Shown here: piece by piece, positions 52,901 to 64,000 of the stretch
Layout of the letters: every line of letters starts with the position of its first letter
Position numbering within the stretch: the first letter of the stretch is position 1
NCBI RefSeq assembly: GCF_018691265.1
Contig: NW_024881316.1
Span: 7,314,819-7,378,818 of the forward strand
DNA length: 64,000 nucleotides
Direction: 5' to 3'
Source: Tyto alba
Lineage: Eukaryota > Chordata > Aves > Strigiformes > Tytonidae
Made by a program: the position numbers and the translations under genes
Notes under the pieces: model-generated
What the model was told of the DNA's origin: nothing
Database searches by the model: none
What the model saw: the letters and a program-made list of their open reading frames with translations, nothing else

Positions 52901-55254
52901 ATAAGTAAGTAATGGTACGAGCATCATGTAGTTAAGTAGAATGTTTTTCTTGTGCTTTGATCCTAATCTCTGGAGAAATATGTTTACTTTAAGTTTGCTG
53001 AAAGCTAGACTTTGTGTTTTGAAGGTCAGTTAAGAAATCTCTGGAGGTCTGATGCTATTCACTCTCATGGAATGAAACGCTGACTCCAGCATTCCAGCTG
53101 CTAACTTGTGTCCTAGGCACAGGGAAATACTGCGACGTCTTCGTTCCTTGGGAAAAGAGGATTTTGCTATTTAAACTGGAACAAAGCTAGATACTGTTGA
53201 TTTTGATGTGTCTGGTAGGCATGGATATGTGATATCATTTGTAGTGTTAGAATATTCCAAGGGGGAGCAGAAAGATGTTGCCAAGGCTGTGAGGATATTG
53301 CAACTGGAGTCCCTGGGGTCAGATTTGGGAATGCAGCAGTCTCATGGTATGAATTATAAAACAGATGAAAATAAAACAACAGAGCTGACTAGTCCGCCTG
53401 CTGTTCCAGCAGATTAATATAGAATTTAGCTACAACAAATTAGGAGAGTGACTTTTTGTAGAGTCAAACGGTTTCCTATACAATACAGTGCACAAGAAGA
53501 CTCCTGGTGAGGAAAGCCACAAGAAAATGGTTGTGAAGTTGAGAAACCTGGTAAATGTGAAAACATCAGGAAAGGAATGTTTACTTTCTCACTTGAGCTA
53601 AAAAACACAGCCACAATGTTAATATATCTCTTAATAATTGAACTTGATATTTTATAGACACGCATGTTAATCCCCCCTTATGTTATATAAGTATAAAAAA
53701 CCCAGAAATATTAATACTACTTAGATGGGAATGAATATACAGATGCATGTAGGTATATACATACATAAACGTAAAAATATTACAACTTTTCCTTTATGGC
53801 AATTCTAATGGATTATTTCCTGATCTAAATAAGCCTGCCATTGAACTGCATCATCTTTTTCTTTAAGAACATACAATGATTGGAATAAGGCTCTCTATTG
53901 GGGAGGCATAAGGAAAGAAAAATGATGGCAAAATAAATCATTGCAACAACACTGAAGGATAAGAAAAACAAATCGATCTATTATGAGGTGGGCAACCCTG
54001 CAAACCATTCCAGGCACTTGTTTATTTTCAGGTAAGTACATGTTTTTATCTTGGAACATGGTTTTGCATATTTACATGAATTTGATGACTTAATTGTATG
54101 GTTTATTTGGTGAGAGTTGCTGAACAATTCATCACATACATTTGCAAAATACATTAGTGATTCAAGGTTACAACTGCATTATAAAGCTAATATCATTGTA
54201 AGGAAAAGTTTCTAACAATATGATTATTTTATGAATAGAAGTTTCTAACAATGTTCTGCAAGGAAATTTTTCCTCATTTCAGAGATTGCAGTTTCTTGAT
54301 TTCTCTGAATGTCTACTATGCCCAAGAAATCTGCTATTTTATTGTAACTAGACCTAATAAAAGTCCTGACCCCTCAAAAAACCCTAACTCACAAGTTAAA
54401 TGTATGGTGTATTTTCAGAACACTGGCAATACCCTTGCTTTGTCTCTTCCCTCCCTTAGAGTAACTGCAAATTTCCCAGTGATACCTTTAATTTATACTT
54501 GAGTGTTTAAGGATACTATAATTTTTACTCTTCTAAAAATGGCTAGAGAAGCAATAGGAACCAGGGGCATATATTACAGATCAAGTCAAAACAAATATCT
54601 ACAGGAAAGCAGAAAAACAGGTATTAACTTTGAACAAGCTGTTTTATCTCTTATGCAGCACAGGAATACAAAGTCAGGTCCTGGAAGTTGAAGAGATGAA
54701 GTTCTGCTTTAAGCAGCCAGGATGGATGCCAACAAGGACAGTGCTGTAACAATTCAACTGTACTGCTTCAGGGTCCACAAGTGACACAGGTTGGGTGGAC
54801 CGTCTAGGCAAAACAGCTCATTAAGAGGTTGACCTGGTAACTGCAGCATTTTACACTGTATCATGTTTACACGCCCCACGACTGCAAGCAAAAAGGACAA
54901 GAGCTCTGGCTGAATTAGGGGATTCTAACTAGGAATACTGTAGTTTTCACCTTAATTGACATTGCTGCCTGAGTTGTTTACACCACGCAAATTCAAATGT
55001 TGGTGTAGTCATCTGAATTCTTCCTTTATTCCAGTACGCCATACTTTACTACTTACCTAAACTTCAAACTAAGAAAAATTAGAGCAGTGAAAGTACCTCA
55101 ACTAAGTATTCACAGTGGTGCAGACATACAGAAATGCTGTTGCAGAAAAGATTTGACCAGCATATGTCCCTCAAACTCTATTTACTAGCTACAGGGTAGG
55201 TTGGAATAAATAGCCTAGCCCCATTGTCTCTAGGGCAAGCTAGGTATTTGCTTT
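49946..55254. other. FHL5 upstream region/5' intron, nothing else recognised
   Basis: This must contain or lead to the FHL5 5' noncoding exon(s), since coding exon 1 starts at a splice acceptor. I cannot place that exon. No repeat or other gene is evident. Confidence 0.5.
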
Positions 55255-56285
55255 AGAACATAGAATAGTTTGGCTTGGAAGGGACCTTTAAAGGTCATCT
55301 AGTGCAACCCCCCTGCAGTGAGCAGGGACATCTTCAACTACATCAGGTTGCTCAGAGCCCCGTCCAACCTGACCTTGAGTGTTTCCAGGAACAGGGTATC
55401 TACAACCTCTCTGGGCAATCTGTGCCAGTGTTTCACCACCCTCATCGTAAAAAACTTCTTCCTTATATCTAGTCTGAATCTGCCCTCTTTTAGTTTAAAA
55501 CCATTACCCCTTGTCCCATTGCAAAAGGCCTTGTTAAAAGGTTTGTCTCCATCTTACAAGATCCCTTTAAGTACTGGAAGGCCACTGTAAAATCTCCCTG
55601 GAGCCTTCTCTTCTCTGGGATGAACAAAACCCCAACTCTCTCAGCCTGTCCTCATAAGGGAGGTGCTTCAACCCCTTGATCATTTTTGTGTCCCTCTTCT
55701 AGACCTGCTCCAACAGATCCATATCTTTCCTGTTCTGAGGACTCCAGAGCTGGATGCATTACTCCAGGTGGGATCTCACCAGAGCAGAGGGGCAGAATCA
55801 CCTCCCTCGACCTTCTGGCTACACTACTTTTGATACAGCCCAGGATAGATCTGGCTTTCTAGGCTGTGAGCACACATTGCAAGGTCACGTCCAGCTTTTC
55901 ATCCACCAATACCCCCGAGTTCTTCTCCACAGGGCTGCTCTCAATCCCTTCATCCCCCAGCCTGTACTGATACCCAGGGTTGCCTTGACCCAGGTGCAGG
56001 ACCTTACACTTGGCCTTGTTGACCATCATGAAGTTCACATGCGCCCATTTCTCAAGCTTGCCCAGGTCCCTCTGGATCGGATTCCATACTTCAGGCATGT
56101 CAACCACACCACTCAGCTTGGTATCATTTGCAAACTTGCTGAGGGTGCACTTGATCCCACTGTCTATGTCTTTGATGAAGATATTAAACAGTACTGGTCC
56201 CAGTACGGACCCCTGAAGGATGCCACTTGTCACTGATTCATCCACAGAACTTTCACCAGTAGCATCCAACTTGTCCAATACAACT
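55255..56285 (-). mobile_element. CR1 LINE fragment, 5'-truncated, minus orientation
   Basis: On the minus strand an open segment at 55859-56278 encodes the end of a CR1 reverse transcriptase: [11 protein letters not shown], then a FANDTKLSG box, [23 protein letters not shown] and [15 protein letters not shown] residues (here [11 protein letters not shown]). In active copies the box reads F-A-D-D, so one catalytic Asp is replaced by Asn. The 3' part shows GTCCCTTCCAAGCC and ends at ATTCTATGTTCTA near 55255, the normal CR1 3' end. The element is truncated about one third from the 3' end of ORF2 and lacks the endonuclease. Confidence 0.93.
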
Positions 56286-56487
56286 TGTACTTGCTACTGA
56301 GATCAGCCTGAGTGATTTAGTTGGTAAAACTCAAATTAATGGCTCTGTATACATCTCTCCTAATGGATATTCTTTCTCTATTGTAAGCTTTGCTAGTGAA
56401 GCTTAAGAATTACCATGACAGTAAACCCACTGTACAGAGAAATTAGAGGTCAGAAATAAGCATGTCTAATGTAGTAGCTGAAAGCTG

Positions 56488-56555
56488 TTTTTTTTTTTTT
56501 TGTTTTTTTTTTTTTTTTTTTGTTTTTGTTTTTGTTTTTGTTTTTTTTTTTTTTG
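56488..56555. repeat. T-rich low-complexity tract with (TTTTTG)n
   Basis: Long T-runs are interrupted by single G, including three to four TTTTTG units near 56520-56541. It lies between the two inverted CR1 copies. Confidence 0.9.
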
Positions 56556-57394
56556 TAAGAAGGACAGAAAAATTGCTAACTAGCTACAAAATTAAACTTA
56601 GATTATTTGCTGGATTTTTTTTCTCTTTTCCCCAATTAATCAACACATGAGAGTCAGGGAGTGCAATTCATCATTTAGTACAAGTACTACACCGGTGCCC
56701 AGAGATTCCAGTCCAGAATAACTGACCCTGTTATTCCAAACACAACAGGCACAGCTGATCAACAGTAATGCTGGTCAATAATGCAGCTTCGTGTTTAAGT
56801 AGAGACAAACTGTCTTTGGAGTGGTCAGTATTGATTCAAGTCTCTCCCAAGCTATTACCTAGGAACACAAAACCTTTTAATTTGCTCAGATTCCTGGGTG
56901 CCATCAATATCTTCACCAGCAACAGTACATGAAAAAAGTGTTGTTAATTATATGGCGCTTATAGTTTCTTTTATTTTTCTGCAATAATTCTTACCCATAT
57001 TTTTTACAGGTTTTCACATAGTCTGGCAGAGCCAGAATTTTCATCTGTGTCCTTTATGAGGCTCATTTCTTTCTGACTACTGTCAAATTTATAGAATTAA
57101 ATGAAGCCATGAAATATTTCAGCTGTGTATTGGTGTACCTTTCCATGTAAAACCCTGGCAGTATTCTCAGTCATACTCTCTATATTCAACCATAAAAAGA
57201 GGTTTGAGGATTGCCTCTAGTACAAAAGGGCAATGTGATGAAGTATTCCCAAATGAGATGGAAAGTTATATACTTACAAGACATTTAGACAGTTTTAAAT
57301 TGATTAGCTTCAGCTGCCTGACTTCCAAGAGTAAAGCATCCATGAGCCTAAGATGTGGATGAGAAATCATTAGTGCATTCTAGGTACAATATTA

Positions 57395-58375
57395 AAGGAA
57401 ATAATTTAAAGTAATGACATTAGTGGTGTACCCCAGGGGTTGGCTCTGGGACCAATAGTGTTCAACTTCTTTATTAGTGACCTGGAGAGGGGACAAAGTA
57501 TACCCACAAGCAAATCGGCAGATGACACAAAGTAGGGAGGAGTGGCTGATACACCAGGTGGGTGTGCTGCCGTCCAGAGGGACCTTGCCAGGCTGGAGAA
57601 GTGGGGTGAGAGGAATCTCATGCAGCTTGGCAAAGAGAGATGTAAAGACCTGCCTCTGGGGAGGAATAACTGCAGGCACCAGCGCATGCTGGGGGCCAAC
57701 AAGATGGAAAACAGCTTTACAGAGAAGGATCTGGGGGACCTGGTGAACACCAAGATGAACATGGGCCAACAATGTGCCCTTGCAGGTAAGAAGGCCAACA
57801 GCATCCTGCAGGGCATTAGGAATAACATTGCCATCAGGTTAAGGGAGGTGATCCTTCCTCTACTAGCACTGGTGAGACACACCTGGAGTGCTGGGTCTAG
57901 TTCTGGGCTCCCCAGCACAAGAAAGATATGGAGTTACTGGAAAGTCCAGTAAAGGGCCACAAAGATGACTGAGGGACTAAAGTATCTCTCCTATGAGGAA
58001 AGGCTGAGAGAGCTGGGACTGTTCGGTCTGGAGAAAAGAAGGCTCAGAGAGGTTCTAATTAATGTGTACAAATACCTGAAGAGAGGGAATGAAGAAGAAG
58101 GAGCCATGCTCTCGGTGGTGCCCACTGACAGGAGAAAATGCGGTGGGTACGAACTGATATACAAGGGATTCCATTTCAACAGAAGAAACAAAACCTTTCC
58201 CTGTAAGAGTGATTGACCACTGGCACAGGTTCCCCTAGTCTCCATTCCTGGAGATATTCAAAACCTGACCGGACCTAGCCCTGGGCAATCTGCTTTAGGT
58301 GATCCTAAGGTGGGTTGGACTTTATGATCTCCATGGGTCCTATGCCACCTCAACCATTCTGTGGTGGACCACTGA
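57395..58375 (+). mobile_element. CR1 LINE fragment, 5'-truncated, plus orientation
   Basis: The plus strand carries the CR1 ORF2 C-terminus: SADDTK followed by a TAG stop, then VQRDLARLEKWGERNLMQL, NMGQQCALAGKKANSILQG, REVILPLLALVRHTW and, after a frame change near 57950, YLSYEERLRELGLFGLEKRR with INVYKYLK. The 3' end near 58375 has GGTTGGACTTTATGATCTCC and CCATTCTGTGG, typical of CR1. It retains the DD pair but has stops and frameshifts, so it is dead. Its orientation is opposite to the copy at 55.3-56.3 kb, and the motif details differ enough to suggest another subfamily. Confidence 0.92.
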
Positions 58376-59055
58376 AAGGTTTACCAATGCTGAATGATAA
58401 AAGAGAGAGCGTGAAGGAGTCCACAAAACCTTGGTATTCCCTTATGGGCATTTGAACAGGAGTGGGGTCATTCCCACAACAAGAAAACAGGTCTCCTCTA
58501 GATGACTTATTGCAAGTCCCCATCTAAACTAGACACGCGTGTAGTCTAAGTGCATAAGAAATGTAATTGATTTTCAGCTGTAATATTTACATGCTTGGAG
58601 CTGAACACACACTGTAGAGATTTGCTGCCTATATCCTTGGAGCAGAGCTTTTGAAAAATATTTTCAAGTGGGATTTAAAGAAGTGTATAATCAATTAGGT
58701 TCTTCATTATAAATAATTTCAATGTTTCCTGATATTTGAAATCTGGTAAACATAGTCTCTCAATCCTTCTCAATTGAAATACATTCAGTGGAATTGCATG
58801 AATTTGGTTACAGAGGAAAGAGCAAAGGAAACTAGTGATTTTAGATAATTTCTGTCAAAGAAAAAAACAGTTTCAGTAGATTCAGCATTTCCACAGGGAA
58901 AAATCACTTCCAACATTCTCAAGTCCCAGCCATGTGTGAAATTAAGAGACACACATATTTTCTGTGTTGTCACTGAGTGTGAAACATGATCAATATGTCC
59001 TTAGTCAACTGTTCTGATACTTAGATATGAGTACTGCTCAAAAGCTGGGCCCTTT

Positions 59056-59763
59056 TTGATGGAGTTACTGGATTGTCTGTGGTATCTGGTTTACCACAAT
59101 AAAGATTTTGTTACTTTTGTTGTTGCAGACTGGTGCAAGTCAAAACTTTTCCCCAATGATCATTTTAAATTTGAAGCTGCTGCTAATTGTTACAGACCAG
59201 GCTACAGAAGAGATGTGAAGGTCTGGATGCCTTCAGTAAATCTTGGCTATTTCAATGACTTGGCTCAGAAGGAAACGTACGCAGTACTTCACTCTGGCAC
59301 TCAGCCACTGTCCTGTACAGAAACAATGGGGAATAAAAGAGAGTTTGGGGCACTGACATCTACACTAAATATACTCCTTAGCAGGACTCAACAAGGAAAG
59401 CAGATCTAAAAATTATTGTGAAAGAAAATGGCTATAACTATACTTATCTTATTTTTTGGTTCAGCAGGCAAAACCATCCTGAGAAAGATGTAAGAAACCC
59501 TACAAAGAGATGGCTAGGCAACGACCTGATCATGAGGACAGTTTCTTAATCCCTTTTAGAGGATTAAATTCATGCTCTGAAACTTGAGCATTTATAAGCT
59601 TCCAAAACTAGTATAAATTAAAAGAGAAGTTATTGTACCAGGGTATTTTTGGAAGAAAAAGGGGTTTTGCATTAAGCTTGATCCAAAATGCTCTAACACT
59701 TTTGTTTTTAATACTTTGATTTATTTTAATAAAAAATAATTGTGAATAAAAAAAAAAAAAAAA
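59056..59763 (+). other. possible retrocopy-like segment with AATAAA and poly(A) run
   Basis: An open frame of 117 codons (59056-59409) is followed by about 300 bp of AT-rich sequence, AATAAA at 59728-59733 and 16 consecutive A from 59748. This order resembles the end of a retroposed transcript. The predicted protein has no motif I recognise, and I see no target duplication. A chance frame next to an A-rich tract is equally plausible. Confidence 0.2.
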
Positions 59764-60369
59764 CAAACACTTCATGGAAAATGTCAGTTTGTTTTAGAAA
59801 AGCCGGATTTAAAAAAGTGAAATTTGATTGAAAAATATTGGTGTAAAAATGGATCCTCAATTCTCAACAGAAAAATTTATAGTAAAAACTTAAATTTCAT
59901 TTTTGACAAAAAGTTCAAAATTTAATTTGAAGAAGCATTTTTGTAGCTAATTGTTTTATTCTAGGAAAAAAAAGATGCAAATCTGAGTTAGAGTGATCTC
60001 ATTTTGAGAGAAGACATTTGGTAGCAAAAGGATGTTTAAGCTGGTTACAATTTCTTCACTTAAAATGGTGGGAATCTAGAGAATAACATACTGTACTTTC
60101 AAGAAAATATTAATATATTTTCCCTCTATCAACCTACAACCCAGCAAGTACTAATTGTCTTTGAAAAAGAAACATTAAGTATTTGGGGATGAACTGGTCA
60201 AGATGAGAACTGATTGCTGAGGTCACAGCTGATCTCTGGCAATGAATACAAACTCTTTCCCACTACCCTTTCCTGCCTCCACCTTCACCTACAAACCCCT
60301 AATAATGGAAAATACTTCAAAAAATGCTTAAGTGAAATGAAAATGAAAATTACAAATGAAGGCATGCGC

Positions 60370-60790
60370 TAACATCCTGATCTGAGGCTTTTACCGGCGA
60401 GTTCATCCCCAGTGTGCAAATCAGAGCAGCACTTCCGAGTGATCTCTGCTAGAACAGCATCTGCACATCAAACATCTGCCTCCCAGCTCCCCTCTACACG
60501 ACGCACTAAAGTCAAAATGCCTGCGCAGCTGAGCAGAAGCCCACCGAGGAAACAGGAGCATCTTAGCAATACTCCAAAGCCACCAGGCCCGAGCACATCT
60601 ACCTGGAACTGACACAAGCCTCCCTTTGGGACAGAAAGCTCCTCCGGGGAATACAATAGCACTAGGAAATGATGTCTGTGATACAGTGGGGAGCCAAGTG
60701 CTCGCAGACCATGAAACCAAACAGCCTTGCCTCTAACAGGAGGTAACAGAGCTTCAGTAGGCAACGCTGATGCTGACCGCAGTCTTTAAG
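60370..60790. promoter_or_regulatory. mildly CpG-enriched stretch upstream of FHL5, candidate 5' exon/promoter
   Basis: CpG is denser here than in the flanks (ACCGGCGAG, ACACGACGC, CTGCGCAGC, CTCCGGGG). On the minus strand, potential donors exist at CTCGCCG/GTAAAA (60390-60402) and TTCCAG/GTAGAT (60598-60609). FHL5 needs an upstream noncoding exon on this strand, so this is a candidate, but nothing proves the link. Short open frames occur on both strands without recognisable motifs. Confidence 0.2.
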
Positions 60791-61080
60791 ATCTTAATAA
60801 AAAATAGGCCATTTCTCGTCTTTGCAGACGCATCAGCTACAGCGACTGGATTTCCCTTGCCCTTGCATTTTTTTTCAGGGACAGAAAGGCAAAGGAAAGG
60901 TACCGTGTTTTGTGAGAACAGTCACATTGTATGAATGAAAATCCTTTATTAAAAAAAACAAACCCAAAACCAAACTACAACTGGCTATGCGGTAGAACTT
61001 TATCTAGCTGGGTTCTTTAAAACCCTGTGACCTACTTTAGAACTGCTTTAAGAAATAAAATGAGCAATAAGAAAAAGATG

Positions 61081-61112
61081 AGCAGCAGCAGCAGCAATGT
61101 TAGCAGCAAGCT
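61081..61112. repeat. short (AGC)n microsatellite
   Basis: Five AGC/GCA units (61081-61096) are followed by an interrupted AGCAGCAAGC. It lies in a chance open frame, and no coding use is supported. Confidence 0.8.
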
Positions 61113-61453
61113 AAAATTGGAAAGGATTTTCATTACCCAATTTAAAAACAAAAAAGACCTCCTTCCCCCAAAACCAAACATAAAACCCCCAAGTGGTAAT
61201 AAAGTGTCTGCTGCAGTGTCACAGCCTTTTCCTTTTCTCTCCCAACTGCACTGTAGCAACCTGACCTAGTTTTCTAAGGAAAAAAAAAAATCGAGCTGCA
61301 ACACTTTTCTAATAAAAATATGACACTTTATCAAAATGAACCAAACGTAAAGATTTCTGTTCTCAGCCCTTTTAAAAGATTGAGCTAGGTGGTATTACAG
61401 CTTAGAAAAATCAAAAGCTACTTGTAAGGAGTATTGGTATGTAAGATCCCTAC

Positions 61454-61565
61454 CTCAATTATCATTGTTCCTGGGTATTTAGGTTTATAGGCAAAATGAA
61501 TGGCCAGTTTTGTTGCTTGCAGAGCTGCATCAGTCTCAGCTGCCACCTTCTTACCAAACTTTTCA
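61454..61565 (-). other. unidentified exon-like open segment (candidate exon)
   Basis: On the minus strand a good acceptor (CATCTCTCTTTTCAG) is followed by a 112-nt open segment and a GAG/GTAGGG donor. The one open frame encodes 37 residues beginning EKFGKKVAAETDAALQATK and ending PGTMIIE, entering with one base of a split codon and leaving in phase 0. The other two frames contain stops. The residue composition looks protein-like, with an alanine-rich probable helix. I do not recognise the family; it does not match what I recall of UFL1, FHL5 or GPR63. I found no partner exon, so it could be an exon of a gene extending past the window, a pseudoexon, or chance. Confidence 0.3.
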
Positions 61566-64000
61566 CTGAAAAGAGAGATGATATGGTTCTGCCCACAAGC
61601 CCTGATTATTTTACCCACAGGAACCATAGTTTCTGAAACCACTGCTGTAAACATCTAAGAAATGCTGGCAACTTCAAACGTAACATATATACCTTCTCTT
61701 CACATTACATGTGAGCTGTTTAGGTTGACCATTGCTACTGAAGTCTCCTCTTAGTGGAGAGGAACTCCGTGATAAGCTTCCATGGACCTTTCCAAGGGAA
61801 AACAGGCTTCAAGATGGGCAGTCCCAAGGGGCAGGGTCAAGGAGAGAAGGAATGGGCAGAAACACTGAGCAGAGCTAGTAACAGCCTGATCTCACAGCAA
61901 GGACTACCTACGTACTCTGGATTTTTGCTGACAATTAACACAGTAGGTATTGCTGTGATAGTTAGCACTAATGATCCTCCACAATTACACTGCTTTGGAA
62001 TACAGGGATCCAATATGAACTCAGCCTCATTAAGATACATATGCATAGATTGTATCTGCTATGCGGACAGACCCTGAAAGCTCTAATTTGCTGAAGAAAA
62101 CTTGAAAGATGTGGTACTCTTTGTACTCTACTGCTATTACAGTAATGAACGGGTTATATGACACAACTGAGACAGAGGGCAAGGAAGATTTCCAGGAAAG
62201 TGCACAATAACCAACCAACATGAGAATACACCGTGGGTGCTCTTAAGAAGATAACTTATTTAATTTCCTTCTTCTTCACCCAAAGTGTTTCATGAATGCC
62301 TGCTTTGCCTTCTCTTAGAACAGGACCCCAGGAACACTTGCATATCTATGCAAATTAATGTAGCTGAGTAATTTCACTCAATTCATGGATGTTAAATTAG
62401 GTGATTTATTATTTTCTCAATTAGACTTTAAATTCTGCATGTTAGGGCTGATGTCCTCATATCTACTGGGGAGTGCTAGGCACAATTCACTTATGAACTC
62501 TCAACACCTGCACCAAGGTTTCAGGAACAAACTAGTTCAATTTAGCCATGTGTGCATTTCACCAAAGATGTGGAATTACAGCAGGGTTAGTTTTTCCCTT
62601 TTATTTTCTGCCCTGTATTTGTTTTAACACAATGTAAAGATGGAAAAAGTTACTAGTTTAACTATGCAGGTGCATTAAGGGCAGGCTGCTGGTCTTTGGG
62701 CTGGGGGGAAAAAGAAATTTAAATATTCAAATAAATACATTCTTTTACATGTCCTATATTCACCGTTGATAGTAAACCAGCACATTTCACTCCAACACAG
62801 CAAAGGGATATATGACTCACAACGTAAAAACTCAGTTCTAGAAGAGAGCTGACAACTGGACTTTTGAAGGCAGTGAACACCTTTAGCAGTGGGGCTGATG
62901 GCAGAAAGGGCAGAAAATGGATGTCTTCAGTTTCTTGTTAGCCCTCTACCAGGGGTGAAAATAACGGGGTGTTACTAGGACGAGTATAGGAAGAAGTGGA
63001 TTTTGTTTTGTTTGTTTGTTTTTCTTTTCTTTAAATATGTGGCTTTGTGCATCATCCATTAACCAGAAAAAAATGTTAATTGAAGACCTCTTGAATCCTG
63101 AGTAGTTGAGTAGATAATATCCTGTCAAACAAGACAGAATATATCATGGCATTGACTGTTTTAACATCAATCCTCACGTCCTGTGAGCAGCAACACCGAC
63201 CGGTCCTCAGAGAGACTCAGCCCTGGCTTCTCTTCATGTCTTGGTGGTGATATTTGCCATATACTCGAAATCTTTGTGTCTCTATTCTTTTTTCTTTACC
63301 TGTTTTGCCTATTTAGGAGATTAGGTCTGTTGAACAATTATGTGACTGGGTATCCTAAGTTTTCCCTTAAGCCTTAAAATCTCTATGACAGACATTAAAC
63401 ATATTTATTTCTATTTTAACATAGTCTATCTTCCTAAAAGTGGCTATGATTTAAAATTAGATGCTCCAGTGAGTAGGCCATGGTATTCTGTCTTTCTTTA
63501 TTATGATATGAGGTCACTGACTCTTCAGTTACTGCCCTGCTGGGATTTTTGTAATGTCCTGGCACGTGAAAAGGTCCTTTTTTTTGATTTTGGCACTATG
63601 GCTTTCAGAGTGGATTTCTTTCTATGTTTATAAATACACTCTATCTAAAAGGTGGTTCCAATGTAGGATTGCTCTATTCTGATTGAAGGAAAATGAAGGT
63701 TAAAGTTTATTTGAACACTTGACTCAGACAAAAAAAACCCGCCAGTAAAGTATTAGAATTCTGGAAGAAATTTTGTAAGAATGAAGAAATTCCTTTTTAA
63801 CATTTAGGACCATTTTAAGAACACGTAACAGTGAGTCCACTGAGGCTGGTAAAGTCTATTCAAGTGACAATGTGACGCCTGACACGTAGCAACCGCCTTC
63901 GCAAACCTAGAATGGAATTGACAGATTTCAGTACAGGGTGATGCTCAGAGTCCATAACTCTGATCAGCTGTGGGGGATAAGGTTGGTCTGAGGAGAAGGA
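61566..64000. other. no gene recognised
   Basis: I looked on the minus strand for C-terminal exons of UFL1, the upstream neighbour of FHL5 in human, and found none. Only short open frames and A/T runs are visible. Confidence 0.5.

Noticed and set aside
61032..61269. Ser/Lys-rich plus-strand frame and a hydrophobic minus-strand frame
   Set aside because: Both derive from the AGC microsatellite and A-rich low-complexity sequence on opposite strands.
62000..64000. Expected 3' exons of UFL1
   Set aside because: None of the minus-strand frames here resembles the UFL1 C-terminus as I recall it; the gene probably lies beyond the window.
1..64000. CRISPR arrays, operons, phage or plasmid modules, tRNA or rRNA genes
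   Set aside because: I saw no regularly spaced repeats, no tightly packed open frames and no structured RNA gene; the window is vertebrate nuclear DNA.

Overview
The window looks like nuclear DNA from a bird. It is AT-rich, has few genes, contains spliced exons with GT-AG introns, and carries three 5'-truncated CR1 LINE copies plus one solo LTR of the avian ERVL-like type. No bacterial operon, CRISPR array or plasmid feature is present. I cannot name the species.

The one gene I can support firmly is FHL5 (four-and-a-half LIM domains 5, also called ACT) on the minus strand. Its five coding exons lie at 49764-49945, 47309-47483, 45941-46110, 44800-44986 and 43437-43588. All splice sites are GT-AG and the exon phases agree. 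They join into an uninterrupted 286-residue protein with a half LIM domain followed by four complete LIM domains. The start codon is at 49940, with an alternative in-frame ATG at 49922. The last exon ends in TAG at 43437-43439. A candidate poly(A) signal for the 3' UTR lies at 41776-41781. The 5' UTR must continue in at least one upstream noncoding exon that I could not place.

Region by region: 1-41.7 kb is downstream of FHL5 and apparently gene-free. It holds a probable ancient CR1/L3-like remnant (about 9.04-9.64 kb), a minus-strand CR1 (28.57-29.51 kb), a small CpG-rich pocket (31.09-31.37 kb), a long C-run (36.0 kb) and a solo ERVL-type LTR (39.86-40.95 kb). FHL5 occupies 41.8-49.9 kb. 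The interval 50-64 kb is upstream of FHL5. It has two CR1 copies in opposite orientation (55.26-56.28 kb minus, 57.40-58.37 kb plus), a T-rich low-complexity tract, a possible retrocopy-like end with a poly(A) run (59.75 kb), a mildly CpG-enriched stretch (60.37-60.79 kb) and one unidentified exon-like open segment on the minus strand (61454-61565).

In human, FHL5 has UFL1 upstream in the same orientation and GPR63 downstream. I see neither here, so both would lie beyond the window if synteny holds. I found no convincing evidence of an undescribed biological system. The most useful leads are the unassigned exon-like segment at 61.5 kb, the CpG pocket at 31.1 kb and the missing 5' exon of FHL5.
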